From contig NZ_JAKVBC010000014.1 in assembly GCF_022447245.1 (NCBI RefSeq), positions 1-64,000 on the forward strand: a DNA stretch of 64,000 nucleotides, written 5' to 3'. A model generated the notes under the pieces. The model saw only the letters and a list, made by a program, of their open reading frames with translations. It was not told where the DNA came from and made no database searches. This stretch comes from Kordia sp. GTDB taxonomy: Bacteria; Bacteroidota; Bacteroidia; Flavobacteriales; Flavobacteriaceae. The position numbers and the translations under genes are program-made. Of this stretch, positions 54,578 to 62,764 are shown piece after piece; the stretch's first letter is position 1; the number at the start of each line of letters is the position of its first letter.

Positions 54578-55684
54578 ATGACATTTACTTTCCTAGACCT
54601 AATCTTATTTTCTGGAATTGTTCAGGGAATTTTTCTTATGATCTCGTTGTACTTTGTTTCGCAAAAAAATAAAGAAGCTAACAAGATATTGATGATCATT
54701 ATTGGGTTTTCTACCATTATTTTTGCCAGAGAAATGCTTCAATACCAATTAGACCCAATACTGTTTTGGCGCAGTGCTATTTTAACTGAATGTACCATGT
54801 ATTTATTTGGTCCTTTTTTGTATTTATATTTTAGAAAATTGGTTTTTGGAAATCATCCAAATAACAAACTGTCTTTTAAGCATTATATCCCTTCGCTCCT
54901 ATTGTTTATCTATTTTATATGGACACTTTCTATCACTACAGAAGAATATGTAGCTTCTAAATATACACCAATAATGTTCTATGCTTTTTTAGCCATGGAA
55001 GTTACAGGAGCGGTTTCAATTATTGTATATAGTTATTTATCTTATAAAATTGTAAAACATCTCAAAAATATAGAAAATCCAAGTATATACATAAATAAGG
55101 TTTCTCGCTATATAACATTCGTCTTAGTTGGAATTTCTTCTATTGCTTTTTGTTGGGCTTTTGGAATTTTTAACACATATGGATTGGGAAATTTTGATTC
55201 TATTATCAGTTATAAACTGATTTGGATTTGTATTACCATTTTTCTGTTTACAGTGGGTTATTTTAGCTTTACGCAACCAGAAATTGTTCGTTTACCGATT
55301 GAAAAAAAAATAATTGCTCGAAATCGAATGACAAAAGAAGAAGTGTCTGATATCCAACAAAAATTACAAGTGCTAGTTGAAGATGAACATATTTTTATGC
55401 ATTCTGATTTGAGTTTAAAAATACTTGCTAAGGAATTAGGGACTACTGCGAATAATTTATCATGGTTATTAAACTCTATATATGAAAAAACATTCTATGA
55501 GTACATCAATGAATACAGAGTAAAAGCTTTTTTACAAAAGGTTGAAGCTGGAGAACATAAAAAACAAACCTTACTTTCTATTGCGATGGATGCTGGATTT
55601 AATTCGAAATCAACATTTAATAAAACCTTTAAAGCGTTGATGAACGATACTCCTTCACGTTATATTGAGAAGATGTATTCTTGA
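54578..55684 (+). CDS. Membrane AraC family transcriptional regulator
   Basis: A 368-residue regulator: about seven N-terminal transmembrane helices (FLDLILFSGIVQGIFLMISL ... LIWICITIFLFTVGYF, to about 232), linker EKKIIARNRMTKEEVSDIQQ, and a C-terminal AraC HTH (about 275-368; LKILAKELGTTANNLSWLLNS ... IAMDAGFNSKSTFNKTFKAL). Same layout as the regulator at 7479-8972 but without a signal peptide. It is divergent from a degraded precursor gene, with two intact precursors just beyond, as if it once regulated that set. Ligand unknown. Confidence 0.85.
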   Translation: MTFTFLDLILFSGIVQGIFLMISLYFVSQKNKEANKILMIIIGFSTIIFAREMLQYQLDPILFWRSAILTECTMYLFGPFLYLYFRKLVFGNHPNNKLSFKHYIPSLLLFIYFIWTLSITTEEYVASKYTPIMFYAFLAMEVTGAVSIIVYSYLSYKIVKHLKNIENPSIYINKVSRYITFVLVGISSIAFCWAFGIFNTYGLGNFDSIISYKLIWICITIFLFTVGYFSFTQPEIVRLPIEKKIIARNRMTKEEVSDIQQKLQVLVEDEHIFMHSDLSLKILAKELGTTANNLSWLLNSIYEKTFYEYINEYRVKAFLQKVEAGEHKKQTLLSIAMDAGFNSKSTFNKTFKALMNDTPSRYIEKMYS

Positions 55685-55755
55685 TTTAGAATAATAATTA
55701 TTGATGAAGTCTAACAAGAATTTTGCATAGCATTTTATTATTAGGCAACATCATC

Positions 55756-56388
55756 TCATATTAAAATATTCAGTTTATTTCCTTTTAAATTTAACTCAAT
55801 GTATTGAAGTATATCACTGCGTCTAATTACAATTTTATTGCCTCCTATTTTTAATCTCGTTTTCATTATGAGCTTTGTACAGTCTTGATTTAAAAAACCA
55901 GAAACATTTAATTCAATATCGTGCTCTGTTACAGATTCAAATTTGAGTATGATTTTGCCTCCTCGTCTTTTAGCTCGAATGTTGGTAAGTTGCGTAATCT
56001 GATTAAGAATGAGTTTATCAAAATCACTGATTAAAACAGAACCTAAAGAGAATTCTTCAGATTCACATGACGAATATGCTATAGAAAAACAGTTTGCTGG
56101 AATTAATTGAAACATTATGATTCTTTCAATAGGAATTTCATTTACGGTAAAAAATTTATATCCATCAATTAAAATTCTGAGACGTAAATCATCTTCAACT
56201 TGCTTAGATTTTTACTCACATTCTATTCTTTGAATTATTTTGATTTTTTGTTCTTCTGATTCAAGCTTGTTGACTTCTTTGATCCAGTTTTGAAGTTCAT
56301 TACAACTTTTAAAATCTCTACAAATATTTTGTCCCGTTATTACTTGACAAGCAAAAAGTAGTAAGAAATATGTTGCGAGTTTTCCCAT
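55756..56388 (-). pseudogene. Exported hypothetical protein with one nonsense codon
   Basis: From the ATG at 56388 the frame encodes a signal peptide (MGKLATYFLLLFACQVITGQ) and runs to 55756 (ending KGNKLNILI) with a single TAA at 56212-56214, in the context IECE-stop-KSKQVEDD. Removing that one stop gives a 210-residue exported protein. The second part alone (55756-56115) could start at an internal ATG but would lack the signal peptide. No family recognised. Confidence 0.7.
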
Positions 56389-56506
56389 TGTTTTTTTTCA
56401 AATATAAATGGGCAATAAACTTATTTCAATATGCAATACGTAAATAGTACTTTTCAGCGAGTTAAAGCTCTTTTCATCATTTTTTAAGGCAAAAAATATG
56501 ATTACG

Positions 56507-57270
56507 ATTCTTCTTCAAAAAGTCTTTTAAATTTTTTCTTTTGTTTGAAATTAGCAAATAAAGGCAATTGCTGAATAGCTTGAAAATATTGTAAACCAAG
56601 TTCTTTTACTTTTTTATGGTTACGAATCGTATGTTTAAAGTCATCATTGCGTGCATAGCTATAGCTAACTCTAAAGCTAACTCTATAACTTAATTTCTTA
56701 TTTGATCAGGGATCTTGTTCCAATAACTATTTCTAACTCTTGTTTTGGGAGCTAGTCCATCATATCCTTTTTTTAAATATTGACCATACCAATTGTAGAA
56801 TGTACTCTTATTGATGCTTAGTCCCTTCAATGTTTGATTGCAACAAATCTCTGAACCTTCTACTATTTGGATGATCTCATATTTTTCTGCTTGAGTAAAT
56901 CGCATATACTTCTTAAATTTTATTCGAGACCATTCAAGCTATTTTTCAATACACGATTCTTCAAAGTCAGTTCTATAACTACTTCTTTTAAATCTCTGTT
57001 TTCTTCTCTAAGTGCTTTTACTTCACTTATATTGGCTTCGCGTATAGTACCTCCCAACTAGCGTTTCTAGCTAGCATCAAGGAAGTCTTTATTCCATTTA
57101 TAGAATAATGATGGAGCGATGTTTTCTCCTCGGCAGATTGCTGCCAAAGATTCTTCTCCTTTTAATTCTCTACTACCATACGAATTTTCTCTTCAGAAGA
57201 AAACTTTCTTCTGGTTTGACGTTTAATGTCTTTGATTACAAATTGGCTGTGTGTTTGTTTTGTGTCATGA
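56507..57270 (-). mobile_element. IS3 family insertion sequence remnant
   Basis: The minus strand carries an IS3 OrfA-like sequence in pieces (KRQTRRKFSSEEKIRMVVE, ELKGEESLAAICRGENIAPS, VKALREENRDLKEVVIELTL), broken by frame changes and stops, then the beginning of OrfB from 56905 (MRFTQAEKYEIIQIVEGSEI; STFYNWYGQYLKKGYDGL; WNKIPDQIRN then a TAA). Only the first 80 or so residues of OrfB exist; the sequence then passes into an unrelated tail (HKKVKELGLQYFQAIQQLPL) ending at 56507. No integrase catalytic region remains, so it is dead. It sits where the rest of a DGR might have been. Confidence 0.8.
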
Positions 57271-57514
57271 TGTTAGCTTTTTAAGGATTTTACAATATCT
57301 TCAAAGCATGCTATGAAGGTACTTAAACGTTCCTGTATAAATATCCTTTATCTAGTCCACTTTTATCTGAAAATTTACATACCAGCACATCGCGCTCTTT
57401 ATCTCTAACCAAACTATACTTATATTCTTTTGGGAAATTTTTAGTACTTACAAAAATTTCTAAAACCAATTTATAAGTATCTCTGTAAACAGGAAGCTCT
57501 GTATGTAATACCAT
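57265..57514 (-). pseudogene. Avd-like (DGR accessory) protein fragment
   Basis: From the ATG at 57514: MVLHTELPVYRDTYKLVLEI, then FVSTKNFPKEYKYSLVRDKE, closely like the first half of Avd/four-helix bundle proteins (vYxxxYxLLLxxxxxTKNFPxEYKYTLG). The expected glycine and following helix are altered, and a frame change near 57330 leads to ERLSTFIACFEDIVKSLKS, possibly the old C-terminus. It lies about 100 bases downstream of a gene whose C-terminus looks like a DGR variable region. It is likely non-functional. Confidence 0.6.
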
Positions 57515-57527
57515 TTTTTAATACTTG

Positions 57528-57541
57528 TCGCTTACGCGACT
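57528..57541. repeat. Short GC hairpin downstream of the variable-protein gene
   Basis: GTCGC-TTAC-GCGAC (plus strand), a five-base perfect stem in very AT-rich sequence, 76 bases beyond the variable-protein stop. DGR variable regions often have a downstream hairpin, but this one is shorter than the usual. Confidence 0.35.
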
Positions 57542-57616
57542 TTTATTTAATTTAATAACCCTTTATTAATTTATTAAAAGATATTCGTAAGACCGCTTCG
57601 CTAAATTGATAAATAA

Positions 57617-58717
57617 CTAAAAAGCTTTAACAGCACGCACTCTTTGTTCGATGCCCATATTGGTGGTGGTGACCACATTTCCATATAAGAAACCCTGAAG
57701 AAACACGGCATTGGTTATGAGCTCCGTAGAAGTCCAGTAGTACCCACTATTATAAAAATTACCAATGTTACCAAGTCCCAATGCATCTCCTTGTCCTATA
57801 TTCGCATACATGAGGTTTAGTTCGTCTTTAGAAGGTAGATACCATAGCCCTTGGTCATTATTCCCCGAGGTACTGTATAAACGACACAAACCTGCTGCAT
57901 ACGTATTGGCTGGAGCTGCTCCTGTTTGCGCTATTATTGCATCAGTGTTTGCAGCACCATCTGAATAGCTTGCTGCACCAGCTATTGCAGTATGAAAAGC
58001 AGATAATGTCCATTGTATACCTGTTGATTGATCAGACGTTGCTGCTATTAAACCGTGACTTTCTCCAGGTACATAACCTGCGTCTCCTGGTTCATAAATA
58101 TAAAATATAATTCCTCCAAGATAAGAATCACCAATTTTTGGTTCTAAGGCAGTAATCCTATCTTCTAAGGCAGCTAACTGTACTTCTAGAGCATCTACAT
58201 AAGCCTTGGTTGCAGCATCTTGGGGTTCTGTTGGGTCTGTAACCAATTTTAATTGATTGTTTACTGTATTGCCTAAAGCCACAACATCTGTTAAAGTTTG
58301 TGTTTCTGTTACACTAGCAGCTGTTTTAGCATGCAAAGCATACGGCACACTTAATAACTGGCTGGTACCTGTTATGCTATAATTTGTACCGCCTGCTGGG
58401 TCGGTTTCTGTTTTTATAAAGTATGTATCTGCACTCCAATCAATACCTGCAAAGGTGCCTGTAACTGGTGTTCCAGTTCCTATTTCTACAGTTACTAATC
58501 CGTTTACATTGGTAGTTGGCGTTTGGGTTTCTACATACACTGCTGTTCCTGTCGCTGTAGTTTTCAAAATGCTTATTTGCATGCCTATTACTTGGTTTGT
58601 TACAAATGCATCACCACTGTCTCTTACAACCGCTTGGTAACTCATTTTTTCTGGTGCTTGCGCAAAAGTGGTTGCTGTAAGTATTATTGCTACTAAAAAT
58701 GTGTACAGTTTTTTCAT
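57617..58717 (-). CDS. Exported C-type-lectin-like protein, DGR variable-protein type
   Basis: A 366-residue exported protein (signal peptide MKKLYTFLVAIILTATTFAQ). The N-terminal part (about 20-145; MSYQAVVRDSGDAFVTNQ, PYALHAKTAA) resembles tail-fibre-like surface modules; a short coiled stretch (AALEDRITALEPK) follows; then a DUF1566/C-type lectin fold (about 200-366; GLIAATSDQSTGIQW, WYLPSKDELNLMY, GYYWTSTE). The last 45 residues (YWTSTELITN ... QRVRAVKAF) have the position and form of a DGR variable region. It is 5 bases downstream of the T9SS gene. Ligand unknown. Confidence 0.78.
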   Translation of the reverse strand: MKKLYTFLVAIILTATTFAQAPEKMSYQAVVRDSGDAFVTNQVIGMQISILKTTATGTAVYVETQTPTTNVNGLVTVEIGTGTPVTGTFAGIDWSADTYFIKTETDPAGGTNYSITGTSQLLSVPYALHAKTAASVTETQTLTDVVALGNTVNNQLKLVTDPTEPQDAATKAYVDALEVQLAALEDRITALEPKIGDSYLGGIIFYIYEPGDAGYVPGESHGLIAATSDQSTGIQWTLSAFHTAIAGAASYSDGAANTDAIIAQTGAAPANTYAAGLCRLYSTSGNNDQGLWYLPSKDELNLMYANIGQGDALGLGNIGNFYNSGYYWTSTELITNAVFLQGFLYGNVVTTTNMGIEQRVRAVKAF

Positions 58718-58722
58718 AGTCT

Positions 58723-59196
58723 TTATTTCTTAATAATTTTAAAAGTTTTTAATTCTTGGTTATTTTGGTTTACTTTAAGTATATACATCCCTAAAGCTAA
58801 ACTTTGCAAACTAATTTGCGTATCTATATTTGTAATGGTGCCATTAGCTATGGCTTTTCCGTTAACGTCAATAAGATTATATCTTAAATTATCGAACGCA
58901 GTATCTGAAATTTTAAGTATAATGTGATCAGATGCGGGATTAGGATAGGTAATTGCTGATAGATTTACAGTAGTCAATTCTAGATTGCTTAAAGTATTCA
59001 GCTCTATACTTTGTTGTACACCTTGAGTGACGGTACCACCACTACCAGAATTGATAGTGTAAAACACCTGACCAACGGTATAACTAGAGCTTCCGCCACT
59101 ACCTGTGGCATTTGTGCCTGATACTGCAATGCTCTCTTGGGCACTTAACATATGTGCCATAAAAAACAGCAATACTACTAATAAGTTTCTTTGCAT
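58723..59196 (-). CDS. Small T9SS type A sorting-domain protein
   Basis: A 157-residue exported protein. Signal peptide (MQRNLLVVLLFFMAHMLSAQ), then GTNATGSGGSSSYTVGQVFY, a repeated Gly/Ser/Thr-rich element, and a C-terminal T9SS domain (about 82-157; YPNPASDHIILKI ... LGMYILKVNQNNQELKTFKIIKK). It should be secreted by the type IX system and attached to the surface. The variable protein follows five bases later, so both are co-transcribed. Function of the short passenger is unknown. Confidence 0.88.
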   Translation of the reverse strand: MQRNLLVVLLFFMAHMLSAQESIAVSGTNATGSGGSSSYTVGQVFYTINSGSGGTVTQGVQQSIELNTLSNLELTTVNLSAITYPNPASDHIILKISDTAFDNLRYNLIDVNGKAIANGTITNIDTQISLQSLALGMYILKVNQNNQELKTFKIIKK

Positions 59197-59430
59197 TTTT
59201 AATTTGTTATAAATTTTATTTCAAAAATATACATTTTGCATAAAAAAAATACAGGGGTTTTTACCTGATTTTATAAGTTTAGTACATAGTGATGAAATAA
59301 GCTTATTAAAATAACTAATGGTAACAAGGTAACCGTTGCACAAGCCTATAATTTCAAAAAAAACAATGCATTCTTAGCGCTTTTAAGGATGTCTTTCTTT
59401 TTATATCTTCCATGTAATTTGACACGTCCT
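59197..59430. other. Gene-free stretch
   Basis: AT-rich sequence upstream of the small T9SS gene, presumably its promoter region. No gene, box or repeat is convincing. Confidence 0.45.
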
Positions 59431-59468
59431 AAAAAACCGTTACAGTTTTAGCATGACGGTTTTTTCTT
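59431..59468 (-). terminator. Terminator of the repeat-containing surface protein gene
   Basis: AAAAAACCGT and ACGGTTTTTT pair across 15 bases. It lies about 80 bases after the stop of the 59547-62588 gene. Confidence 0.7.
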
Positions 59469-59546
59469 AAATAAAAACAGCGTCACGCTGCGTAAAGACT
59501 AAGAAACACTTTGTGACACTGCTTATCTAAAGTATCATACTACTAA

Positions 59547-62500
59547 CTATTTTAATATGATTCTTTTAGTTAATTGTTTGTCTTGATGTGTAATTTTCAT
59601 AAAATACACACCAGACGTATACCCACTAAGATTCACAGATTGCTGCGTTTGATTGATATGTTCAAAACTTGCTTGATAGATGTTTCTTCTTGTCATATCA
59701 AATACATCTAGGGTGACATCTGCAAGAGATGTATCTGCTTTTATATAAATGATTCCATCTGTAAGAGTTGGCGAGATGGTAATGCCTAACACATTATTTT
59801 CAATCGAAGGAATACTTAAGGTTTCACTTAAATTGGTAGATGTAGGATAGAATACTGAGAACGAATTGATTGAAAATTGCAAGTAATAATCAGTATCTAA
59901 ATATGAACTGCTACTTGTATTGATAAAATTGCCTCCAGAAACATATCCTGCTGTACAAGTATTTCCAGACACTTTAATTAATTCTATACCAGTAATATTG
60001 GTGAGATTGCTATCTGCAAGAATTAAATCGTCTACCTCATCACCTAACATGTATAGGCGAACAGTTACGTTGGTTGACGGTGCGTTTGAGGTACTGATAG
60101 AGACTTCTCGCCGTGAATACGGTTGCCCAGAGAAGTCTCGTGTATCAGCATTTTCAATGAATAAAGTTGTATTTAAGTTCCCCAAATCATTTCCATTTGC
60201 GTTGATTGCTGCTACTATATTGCTTGAAGCATCAAAAATTGGTACCCATTCGTTGGTATTATCTTGTGCAGTCGAGATTTCTATGGCAGGCATAGTTTCA
60301 CAAACTCCAACGCTGCCTGGAGCTACAGCAGGCGAACCTTCTAAGCAAAAGGTCAGTTCTCCTGCAAAATTAGAAGCTCTAGCTGCTTGTATATAATAGG
60401 TGTTTCCAAACGTAACAGGAATTACGCCATCATCTGGAAAGCAAGCAACTTCAAACCCTCCACACGCTTCATATACTGCAAATGTATTGTTAGAATTTGT
60501 ACTTGTAAGCGTTGTATTTCCTGTGATTGGAGCTTCAAAACTATACCAAGCGTCTAACCAAGTTTGTGAGGTACTAAAACAATCTCCAATGTTTGGAGCA
60601 ACAGTTTCCGAAGAACCTCTTAGATCGACTGTTATATTTTGTGTTCCACAAGCTCCAATTCCTGCTACAGAAATCATTTCTGCATTGGCACAATCATCGT
60701 TTGTTAATTGCTCAAACGCTTGAATGTTAAAACTCTCTGAAGAAGCATGAATGGATTGACTGTACGCGCGAAGGTAATACGTTCCTGTAGTTAAATTATA
60801 TACAAAGAAACTTCCTGCATCACAAAATAGTTCACTTCCTCCACATGCGTCATATAAGGTAAATCTATCTAAAAAATTCACACCAGTAATTCGAAGATTT
60901 CCATTCACAGGCATGGTAAATTCATACCAAACATCTAGATATGTATTACTAGCATTATCACAACTTGCATTTAGACTTTCGGTGGCTGCTCTGTTATCAA
61001 AAAAGATTGTTCTTTGTGTGGTAATATCATCTGTAATCACTTCCGCAGTAGCACATTCATTATTTGGAGTTGCTTCAAAAGCTTGAATATTGAAACTATC
61101 TGCAGAAGCGTAAATATCTCGCTTGTAAACTCTTAAAATATATGTTCCTATCGTAAGATTGTACACAAAACCATCATCATTAAAACAAGCTAACTCTGAT
61201 CCGCCACACGTATCATACAAGGTAAATTCATCAAAAATATTTACACCAGTAATTCGGACATTTCCATTCACAGGCATGGTAAATTCATACCAGATATCTA
61301 AATGTGTATTGCCGGCATTGTCACAACTTGCATCTAGACTTTCTGTTGCACCTCTATTATCATAATTGATCGTTCTCTCTGTGGTAATATCATCTGTAAT
61401 CACTTCGGCATTTGCACATTCATCATTTGCAATTACTGTAAACGCTTGAATATTGAAACTATCCGCAGACGCATAAATACTTTGCTTACTCACCCTTAAA
61501 AGATATGATCCTGTGGTAAGATTATATGCAAAAGAATCATCTGCATCACACATAATTTCTGCTCCACCACAAGAATCATAGAGTGTAAATCGATCAAAAA
61601 TATTAACTCCAGTAATATGTAAGTTTCCATTCACTGGCATGGTAAACTCGTACCAAATATCATGATAAGTATTACTTACATTATCACAGCTTGCATCCAA
61701 ACTTTCAGTAGCGCCACGATTATCGTAAGCAATCGTTCTTTGCGTTGAAACATCATCTGTTATCACTTCGGCAGTAGCACATTCGTCATTGGCAACTGAA
61801 GCAAAGGCTTGTAAATTGAAGCTATCTGCAGAAGCGTAAATACTTTGTTTGCTCACGCGTAAAATATATGTTCCTGTCATAAGATTGTAGGCAAACGTAT
61901 CGTCTGCACTGCATACAATTTCTGTTCCTCCACAAGTATCGTATAGTGTAAATCGATCAAAAATATTTACCCCAGTGATCTGTAGATTTCCATTGACAGG
62001 CATGGTGAATTCATACCAAATATCTAAATAAGTATTAATCGCGTTATCACAGCTTGCATCTAAACTTTCGGTAGCTCCTCTATTGTCATAATTGAATGAG
62101 CGTTGCGTGGTAATATCATCCATGATTACTTCTGCAGTAGCGCATTCGTCATTGACTACAGTTTCAAAAGCTTGTATATTAAAACTATCAGCGCCTGCAT
62201 TTGCTTGTGTACTCACCGCTCGTAATTTATATGTTCCTACTGAAAGATTGTAAAAGAATCCATCATCATAAAAACAGGCAATTTCTGCTCCTCCACAGGT
62301 ATTATATAAAGAAAAACCATCGGTGAAATTTACACCAGTTATTTGAATATTTCCATTGACAGGCATCGTAAATTCATACCAAACATCCAAATACGGGGTT
62401 GCTGCAGTATCACAACTACTCAATAGACTTTGTGTTGCCATCCCGTTATTAAAATTTACCAAAGTGGAATTTGTACTAGTTACAGAGATAATTTCTGCAT

Positions 62501-62588
62501 TTGCACAATTATCATTTGCTGGAATTTGTGCATAACAATAAAGATTAGTGAATAGAAAGACTGATAAACAAAGTAGTTTTGTCTTCAT
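59547..62588 (-). CDS. Large T9SS surface protein with six tandem repeats
   Basis: A 1013-residue secreted protein. Signal peptide (MKTKLLCLSVFLFTNLYCYA), six tandem modules of about 121 residues (roughly residues 22-745; each opens with NDxCAxAE and contains YEFTMPVNGN, RITGVN, LYDTCGG and DSFNIQAF), a middle region, and a T9SS type A sorting domain (about 940-1013; SGVYFMKITHQDKQLTKRIILK). Modules resemble pre-peptidase C-terminal/lectin-like beta domains; modules 2-5 are nearly identical, 1 and 6 divergent. Each has two or more Cys, probably disulfides. Likely an adhesin or binding protein. The period in DNA is about 363 bases. Confidence 0.9.
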   Translation of the reverse strand: MKTKLLCLSVFLFTNLYCYAQIPANDNCANAEIISVTSTNSTLVNFNNGMATQSLLSSCDTAATPYLDVWYEFTMPVNGNIQITGVNFTDGFSLYNTCGGAEIACFYDDGFFYNLSVGTYKLRAVSTQANAGADSFNIQAFETVVNDECATAEVIMDDITTQRSFNYDNRGATESLDASCDNAINTYLDIWYEFTMPVNGNLQITGVNIFDRFTLYDTCGGTEIVCSADDTFAYNLMTGTYILRVSKQSIYASADSFNLQAFASVANDECATAEVITDDVSTQRTIAYDNRGATESLDASCDNVSNTYHDIWYEFTMPVNGNLHITGVNIFDRFTLYDSCGGAEIMCDADDSFAYNLTTGSYLLRVSKQSIYASADSFNIQAFTVIANDECANAEVITDDITTERTINYDNRGATESLDASCDNAGNTHLDIWYEFTMPVNGNVRITGVNIFDEFTLYDTCGGSELACFNDDGFVYNLTIGTYILRVYKRDIYASADSFNIQAFEATPNNECATAEVITDDITTQRTIFFDNRAATESLNASCDNASNTYLDVWYEFTMPVNGNLRITGVNFLDRFTLYDACGGSELFCDAGSFFVYNLTTGTYYLRAYSQSIHASSESFNIQAFEQLTNDDCANAEMISVAGIGACGTQNITVDLRGSSETVAPNIGDCFSTSQTWLDAWYSFEAPITGNTTLTSTNSNNTFAVYEACGGFEVACFPDDGVIPVTFGNTYYIQAARASNFAGELTFCLEGSPAVAPGSVGVCETMPAIEISTAQDNTNEWVPIFDASSNIVAAINANGNDLGNLNTTLFIENADTRDFSGQPYSRREVSISTSNAPSTNVTVRLYMLGDEVDDLILADSNLTNITGIELIKVSGNTCTAGYVSGGNFINTSSSSYLDTDYYLQFSINSFSVFYPTSTNLSETLSIPSIENNVLGITISPTLTDGIIYIKADTSLADVTLDVFDMTRRNIYQASFEHINQTQQSVNLSGYTSGVYFMKITHQDKQLTKRIILK

Positions 62589-62764
62589 GTAATATGCTTC
62601 TAGTTTTAGTTTACTAGTTGCAAAGTACTTTGTTTACAGATAGATAGATATAAAAAATGTATGAACCGACACGATTCATACATTTTTGGTAATATATATT
62701 TTGTTTGGAACCTCTAGTTGTTTTTTTTGAGTATTAAAAAAGACAGAAAGTTCTTCTTGACTTG

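Noticed and set aside
56116-57320. Template repeat of the DGR
   Set aside because: I compared the sequence by eye with the variable region end (57617-57760) and saw no near copy; RT is also missing.
57528-57541. DGR-type homing hairpin
   Set aside because: Stem is only five bases and the loop does not match the pattern described for DGR hairpins; kept only as a weak feature.
59547-62588. Regularly spaced DNA repeats as a CRISPR array
   Set aside because: Period about 363 bases, in frame and coding; protein repeats instead.
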